Shown piece after piece: positions 30,110 to 34,208 of a stretch of 34,208 nucleotides of DNA. The position numbers and the translations under genes are program-made. The notes below the pieces were generated by a model, which saw only the letters and a program-made list of their open reading frames with translations, was not told the origin of the DNA and made no database searches. This DNA is from Bryobacterales bacterium (GTDB lineage Bacteria; Acidobacteriota; Terriglobia; Bryobacterales; Bryobacteraceae). The stretch spans positions 11,622-45,829 of the forward strand of contig PLFE01000114.1 in NCBI GenBank assembly GCA_003136675.1. Direction: 5' to 3'. The first letter of the stretch is position 1; the number at the start of each line of letters is the position of its first letter.

Positions 30110-30948
30110 GCCGTCACCATGCCGGCGGGAGCGAATCCACTGACGATCAAGTCGACGTTGGATAGTAGCGCAGCCACCTCCTCAGTATGGCCGAATTGAG
30201 CTTGGAGCGTGCGCCGCGCGCGACCCAGCAACCCGGAGACGTGTTCGCGGCACGCCTGGGGACCAAAGTCGGCGGCGTGGCTGGGGCGTTGGTGGCGAGC
30301 ATCCTGCAACTGATCGAGCAGATCGTCACAGACCTGGTAGGCTTCGCCGAAATCTTCGCCGACGCTGGCCAGAGCGCCCACGGCCGCCGGCGACGCCCCG
30401 GCAGCCATGGCGCCCGCGACCAGCGTGAGCCGCATCAAGGATGAGGTTTTGCGGTTGCGCGAATTGAAGGAAATGGGGCCAGCGGTCTTGCCTGCCAGAT
30501 CCAGGGCCTGACCGCCGATCATGCCATTGGAGCCGATGCAGGCAACGGCTTCGGCGAGCAAGCAGGTATTCGATCCGAAGAGCGCGTAGGCCTGATTGAG
30601 CAAGGCCAGGGCCGCCAGCAGGGCGATGTCTTCTCCGAAGACCAGGTGGAGCGTGGCGCTGCCGCGGCGCAAAGCGGCGTCGTCCATGGAGGGAAGGTCG
30701 TCGAAGATCAATGAGCTGGTGTGCAGGAACTCCACCGCGCAGGCGGCCGGCAGGGCATCGTCAAGAGGAACGCCGGCAATCCGCGCGCCTAGCAGAGTGA
30801 GCAGCGGACGCATACGCTTGCCGCCGGGGAACACGGCATAGTGGATGGCATCGTTCAGACGCGCGGCGGACTCCAGGCGGCTGAGCGGCAGGAAATCCTG
30901 CAGCGCGTCCTCGATCAATTCGCGCAATGGGTGGCAGGTATGGGGCAC
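30100..30948 (-). CDS. crtE: Geranylgeranyl diphosphate synthase-like prenyltransferase
   Basis: This 282-residue trans-isoprenyl diphosphate synthase elongates allylic diphosphates with IPP. It has GGKRMRP (42-48), the first Asp-rich motif DDLPSMDD (83-90) followed by LRRG, GGQALDL and the second motif DDLLD (208-212). The residue five positions before the first motif is Ser (HTSSLIFDD), a small side chain rather than the Tyr of E. coli-type FPP synthase; together with the two-residue insertion in the motif this favours a C20 product. The start is a GTG at 30948 with GAGAG 5 nt upstream; the open frame further upstream is hydrolase shadow. It overlaps the hydrolase gene by 34 bp. Confidence 0.92.
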   Translation of the reverse strand: MPHTCHPLRELIEDALQDFLPLSRLESAARLNDAIHYAVFPGGKRMRPLLTLLGARIAGVPLDDALPAACAVEFLHTSSLIFDDLPSMDDAALRRGSATLHLVFGEDIALLAALALLNQAYALFGSNTCLLAEAVACIGSNGMIGGQALDLAGKTAGPISFNSRNRKTSSLMRLTLVAGAMAAGASPAAVGALASVGEDFGEAYQVCDDLLDQLQDARHQRPSHAADFGPQACREHVSGLLGRARRTLQAQFGHTEEVAALLSNVDLIVSGFAPAGMVTACS

Positions 30949-31694
30949 GGGATCTCTCTTTGTTGACTGCAAAAGATGATTTGGGCCAGGGCGGCCGACG
31001 CTTCGACGATGGGCAAGTGTCCGGCGGCGGGCAGGGCAAATGTGCGCGATCCGGGCCACATCGCGGCGAGGGCCAGGGCGGATTCGCGAGCGGCGGCGAA
31101 ACTGTTTTCGCCGTATGCCAGGTCGCAGGCTATTTTCAGATCACGGAACTGCTCCACGGTTCCAGAGTCTTTCAATAAGGTGAGGTAGCGATAGGTCACG
31201 CGATGATCGACGCGGCTGAAGCCTCCCGTTAGAGTGCTGGATTCACTGCGCTTGCTACTGAGGGACAGGTTGGTGAGCCAGCGTCCCATCGGATTGGCGA
31301 AGGTGGAGAAATAGGCATAGCGACCGATCCACCGGTTTACGAATACGCGAAAGTACCACGGCCAGTAGGCGAAGACATCAATGGTGACGAGGCGTTCGAT
31401 GCGCTCGGGAATCATCCGCGCAACAAAGAACGCGATGTTGGCTCCGCTGCAATTCCCGATCACGGTGACGGGCTGCCCGATCCGGTAGATGGCATCGGCG
31501 ACTTCGCCGGCGACGGAATTCATGGACCATTGCGACAGGGGTTCGGACTGGCCGATGCCTGGAAGATCGCAGGCCAGGAGAGTGGCATCAGCAGGCACGT
31601 GACGCGCCAGCGGTTCAAAGGTTCGATGGTCGCCACTCCAGCCATGTAGACCGAAGAAGATGCGAGGACCCACGCCAAATTGCTTAATGAACAT
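30915..31694 (-). CDS. Alpha/beta hydrolase with Cys in the nucleophile position
   Basis: This 259-residue cytoplasmic protein has the alpha/beta-hydrolase layout: oxyanion-hole segment FGLHGWSGDHRTFEPLA (about 14-30), DLPGIGQSEP, nucleophile elbow VTVIGNCSGANIAFF (about 76-90) and a C-terminal His in AAGHLPIVEA (about 226). The elbow reads Gly-Asn-Cys-Ser-Gly, so the catalytic Ser is replaced by Cys82 (codon TGC, one base from AGC). Cys nucleophiles occur in dienelactone hydrolases, and a Cys also acts in the related polyester synthases, so activity is possible. Its place between crtI and crtE, with overlaps of 11 and 34 bp, suggests a role in carotenoid modification such as acyl transfer or ester cleavage. 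No substrate can be named. Confidence 0.85.
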   Translation of the reverse strand: MFIKQFGVGPRIFFGLHGWSGDHRTFEPLARHVPADATLLACDLPGIGQSEPLSQWSMNSVAGEVADAIYRIGQPVTVIGNCSGANIAFFVARMIPERIERLVTIDVFAYWPWYFRVFVNRWIGRYAYFSTFANPMGRWLTNLSLSSKRSESSTLTGGFSRVDHRVTYRYLTLLKDSGTVEQFRDLKIACDLAYGENSFAAARESALALAAMWPGSRTFALPAAGHLPIVEASAALAQIIFCSQQREIPCPIPATHCAN

Positions 31695-33135
31695 GGGCGG
31701 CAATCCTTTCCGCGACCATGCGGCCGCCGAGCACGACCATGGGCATTCCGGTGCCCGGAGTGGTGCCGGCTCCGGCAAAATACAGGCCGCTCATCTGGTT
31801 TGAATAATTTTTAGCACGGAAGGGGCCCATCTGGAACAGGGTATGTGCGGCTCCGAAAGCGGAACCATCGTGGAGACCGAAACGGCGCTGCCATTCGACG
31901 GGAGTCCAGACCTCTTCGACGGCGATGCGAGCGGGGTCGAGCCCGATGCGGGAGAGCACGCGGGCTTTCACCTCCGGCACGATGGTGGACCAGTCCGCGC
32001 GCGGCATCGCGCTGATTACAGGCGTGGGGACGAGGACAAACATGCTGGACGCTCCCTGAGGCGCGAGGCTCGGGTCGGAGGCGGAAGCGATGCTGATGTA
32101 GAACGGCAGGTCGTCTGGAATGCGGCCTTGCTTGAGCTGGTCGAAGGCGGCGCGGAAGCGGCGGGGAAGAAAGATGGTGTGGTGCCCGTATGCGCCTTCG
32201 TCGCCGCGTAAACCCCAATAGAAAGTGAGAACGCCGGGCGTCATCCGGTGCTCGACGGGTTTGCGCGACGCCTGCGAAAGCAGGGATCGCTCGGTAGTGG
32301 GAAGATCGACGTTCGAGACCACGACCCGTGCGGGAAAGAATTCGCCGTTCTCCAGACGAACGCCGGTGGCGGCGCCGGCATGGGAATCGATGGATGCGAC
32401 GCGGGTGCTGGTGTGGATTTGAACGCCGAGTTCGCGCGCGAGGCGCTCGATGCCGCGGACGAGTCCGTAGATTCCACCGCGCGGCAGCCACAATCCGTAA
32501 GCCAGTTCGCCATAGGCCAGGATGGAAAACAATCCCGGCAAATCGAAGGGCGAACCGCCGAGGTACATTCCGTAGGATCCGAAAGCTTCGCGAATGTAGC
32601 GGTTCTTGAAGAAACGGCCCAGTTCGGAATCGAGCGAACGCCAGACGCCCATGGACATCATTTCGCGCACGCTCAGTTTGCCCACCCATTTCAGCGGATT
32701 ATCTTCATTGCGGGTGACCAGCTTGCCGAACGCGGTATCGAACTTGAAGGCGGCGTCACGCATCCAGGCGATGAGGCGCGGACCGCAGCCGGGTTCCAGG
32801 CGCTCACATTCCTCGCGCAGATTTTTCAAGTCGCTGGAGAGAGAAAAGGTGACACCATCGGGCCAGCGGAATTCCACCGACGGGTCGACCGGGATCAAGT
32901 CGACGTAGTCCGCGAAGCGACGGCCGGCAGCGGAAAAAAGATCTTCAAATACCCAGGGATAGTTCAGCAGAGACGGACCGGTATCGAAGCGGTAGCCCTC
33001 GCGTTCGATGACATTGGCGCGCCCACCAACCGAGTGATTGGCTTCGAATACGGTGACGGGGCGGCCTTGTAAACGCAGATGGATGGCGGCGCTCAAACCG
33101 CCGAGCCCGGCGCCTACGATGACGGCCGCAGTCAT
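31684..33135 (-). CDS. crtI: Phytoene desaturase
   Basis: This 483-residue CrtI-family flavoenzyme introduces double bonds into phytoene, at the membrane. It has AVIVGAGLGGLSAAIHLRLQ, then EANHSVGGRANVIEREGYRF and DTGPSLLNYPWVFEDLF. The C-terminal signature is LYFAGAGTTPGTGMPMVVLGG. Length is normal. The ATG at 33135 overlaps the crtB stop as ATGA. Since it is coupled to crtB, it most likely makes the first desaturations; how many steps it does, and so neurosporene or lycopene as product, cannot be read from sequence. The frame is open further upstream but only as the shadow of crtB. Confidence 0.94.
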   Translation of the reverse strand: MTAAVIVGAGLGGLSAAIHLRLQGRPVTVFEANHSVGGRANVIEREGYRFDTGPSLLNYPWVFEDLFSAAGRRFADYVDLIPVDPSVEFRWPDGVTFSLSSDLKNLREECERLEPGCGPRLIAWMRDAAFKFDTAFGKLVTRNEDNPLKWVGKLSVREMMSMGVWRSLDSELGRFFKNRYIREAFGSYGMYLGGSPFDLPGLFSILAYGELAYGLWLPRGGIYGLVRGIERLARELGVQIHTSTRVASIDSHAGAATGVRLENGEFFPARVVVSNVDLPTTERSLLSQASRKPVEHRMTPGVLTFYWGLRGDEGAYGHHTIFLPRRFRAAFDQLKQGRIPDDLPFYISIASASDPSLAPQGASSMFVLVPTPVISAMPRADWSTIVPEVKARVLSRIGLDPARIAVEEVWTPVEWQRRFGLHDGSAFGAAHTLFQMGPFRAKNYSNQMSGLYFAGAGTTPGTGMPMVVLGGRMVAERIAAHVH

Positions 33136-34124
33136 AGTGCGCCCAGAAAAGCGAGGGGTAGCCGCCAGTACTTGCTGGGCGGGAGCACGCGGAATTTCTC
33201 TTTCATGGGGACGCTCTCGCGCTGCATCATGCCTTCGCCCCGGCAGCCAATGCGACGGTTGAGCCGGCGATAAACGTCGATACAGGATTGGATGGCGACG
33301 CGGCAATCCGGCGAAAACGCATCAACGTTGGATTCGGCGCTGGAATAGAACTGTTCGGCGGTGTCGGAAAGACGGTGAAGGACGCGCCTGAGTGCGCGGC
33401 GTGACGATTCGCCGGCGAAGTCCAATTCGGTAATGCCTTCGGCGCGCAGCATGTCCTGGGGAAGGTAGACGCGGCCGCGGCGCTTATCTTCCGGGACGTC
33501 GCGCAAGAAGTTGGTTAATTGCAAAGCGATTCCCAGATCCCTTGACGCGGTGAGCGCGCGGGCGAATTCCGACGGCGCCGACGCGCCATAGACGTAGGCG
33601 AGGAAATAGCCGACGACGGTGGCGCTGCCGTAGATGTAGGATTCGACGAGATCATCCAGGTCCAGAAAAGGCCGCGGCGTTACATCCAGCCGCATGGCCT
33701 GCAGGAAGGAGCGGTAATGGGCGGGAGGGATGTTTTTCTGACGGACAACCTGGGCAAAGGCGGCGACAAAACAATCTAGCCCGGCGGCAACGGCCTGCTG
33801 CAGGGAATCGTGCTGGAGGCTGCGCTCATAGTGGTCGGCCCACGAGTCGAGCAGATGCAAGCGCCCGGCGGGTGAAAGCGGAAACGTGTCGACAATCTCA
33901 TCCGGGTACCGAACAGCGGCGTAAACCACTTCCACCTGGCCCCGCTTGGCGGGAGGCAGGAAGCGCGTCACGATGAAAAAGCTGGTAGAGTAATTGCGCA
34001 GAACGGTTCGGGAAGCGCGAACGGCCTTCGCCCAGGCGAGTTCCGGGCGGGAAGCGGAGGTTACCGCCTGCGCGGCTTGGCGCTCAAAGGCGCGCCATTC
34101 GATTTGGTCCCAAACTTCGCTCAT
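33132..34124 (-). CDS. crtB: Phytoene synthase
   Basis: This 330-residue head-to-head prenyl condensing enzyme makes phytoene from two GGPP. It has NYSTSFF (about 44-50), the first Asp-rich motif DEIVD (75-79, preceded by VRYP), ESYIYGSATVVGYF (about 161-174) and the second motif DVPED (209-213) inside LGIALQLTNFLRDVPEDKRRG and VYLPQD. Both metal-binding motifs are intact. A squalene- or dehydrosqualene-type specificity is possible in this family, but the neighbouring C20-type synthase favours phytoene. It is the first gene of the carotenoid unit; its promoter should lie in the 84 bp at the window's end. The start ATG at 34124 has no strong Shine-Dalgarno. Confidence 0.93.
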   Translation of the reverse strand: MSEVWDQIEWRAFERQAAQAVTSASRPELAWAKAVRASRTVLRNYSTSFFIVTRFLPPAKRGQVEVVYAAVRYPDEIVDTFPLSPAGRLHLLDSWADHYERSLQHDSLQQAVAAGLDCFVAAFAQVVRQKNIPPAHYRSFLQAMRLDVTPRPFLDLDDLVESYIYGSATVVGYFLAYVYGASAPSEFARALTASRDLGIALQLTNFLRDVPEDKRRGRVYLPQDMLRAEGITELDFAGESSRRALRRVLHRLSDTAEQFYSSAESNVDAFSPDCRVAIQSCIDVYRRLNRRIGCRGEGMMQRESVPMKEKFRVLPPSKYWRLPLAFLGAL

Positions 34125-34157
34125 GTGGCTGACTGTGGCAAGACACGTTTTAGATTG

Positions 34158-34188
34158 TGGGATCCCAAGCCTCGATTTTAATAAAATC
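34158..34188. promoter_or_regulatory. Palindromes in the upstream region of crtB
   Basis: TGGGATCCCA (34158-34167) is a perfect 10-bp palindrome. GATTTT (34174-34179) and AAAATC (34183-34188) form a second inverted repeat around AAT. They lie 34-64 bp upstream of the crtB ATG, where the promoter should be. A TATTAA or TAAAAT on the minus strand could be a -10 box, but the matching -35 would fall near or beyond the window edge. Confidence 0.35.
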
Positions 34189-34208
34189 TGCGCCGGCCCC
34201 GGACAGCC

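Overview
The window is 34.2 kb of GC-rich, gene-dense bacterial chromosome. It has no rRNA, tRNA, insertion sequence or CRISPR array that I can see. The gene mix suggests a soil-type Acidobacteriota of the Solibacter/Bryobacter kind: several Tat- or Sec-exported sugar-isomerase, DUF1080 and NHL proteins, secreted TPR proteins beside an FG-GAP/ASPIC protein, and a tripartite RND pump. This assignment is inference from gene content, since there is no phylogenetic marker in the window.

Layout. 1-1618 (+): the C-terminal part of a histidine ammonia-lyase, then an aldo/keto reductase. 1569-5433 (-): an overlapping four-gene unit (TPR protein, 77-aa secreted protein, second TPR protein, FG-GAP/ASPIC protein). 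5434-5954: a non-coding stretch with two arrays of a 10-bp repeat and several hairpins. 5955-8052 (+): a small unknown gene, a Tat-exported NHL propeller, a secreted helical protein and a Cys-rich zinc protein. 8030-11879 (-): a five-gene operon (DUF1080, YdjM-like membrane hydrolase, metF, zinc-ribbon membrane protein, Tat-exported isomerase-like protein), separated from the gene upstream by a clear intrinsic terminator.

11968-13510: a divergent pair, a zinc-finger-like protein (-) and an XRE/S24-like repressor (+). The DNA between them holds a 16-bp perfect palindrome inside a good promoter, further inverted repeats and a hairpin with a possible leader peptide. 13512-15790 (-): a DUF4419 protein and a secreted LamG/DUF1080-like protein. 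15856-18917 (+): a TIGR00300/ArgZ-type ornithine cyclodeaminase-like protein, QueF and a coiled-coil SAM methyltransferase. 18924-24940 (-): a FlK-type hotdog thioesterase, TolC-like, adaptor and RND permease genes, coupled end to end. 24952-26611: a Tat-exported isomerase-like protein and PPK2 in opposite directions with starts 10 bp apart.

26529-34124 (-): a compact carotenoid operon in the order crtB, crtI, alpha/beta hydrolase, GGPP synthase, GT2 glycosyltransferase, second CrtI-like oxidoreductase, CruF-like hydratase, followed by a MmcQ/YjbR gene. All junctions between the seven carotenoid genes overlap. Read as a pathway, GGPP is made and condensed to phytoene, desaturated, hydrated at the end, further desaturated or oxidised, and glycosylated. 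No cyclase is present, so the predicted product is an acyclic glycosylated C40 carotenoid. The hydrolase with a Cys in the nucleophile position is the least explained member and may mark an undescribed tailoring step.
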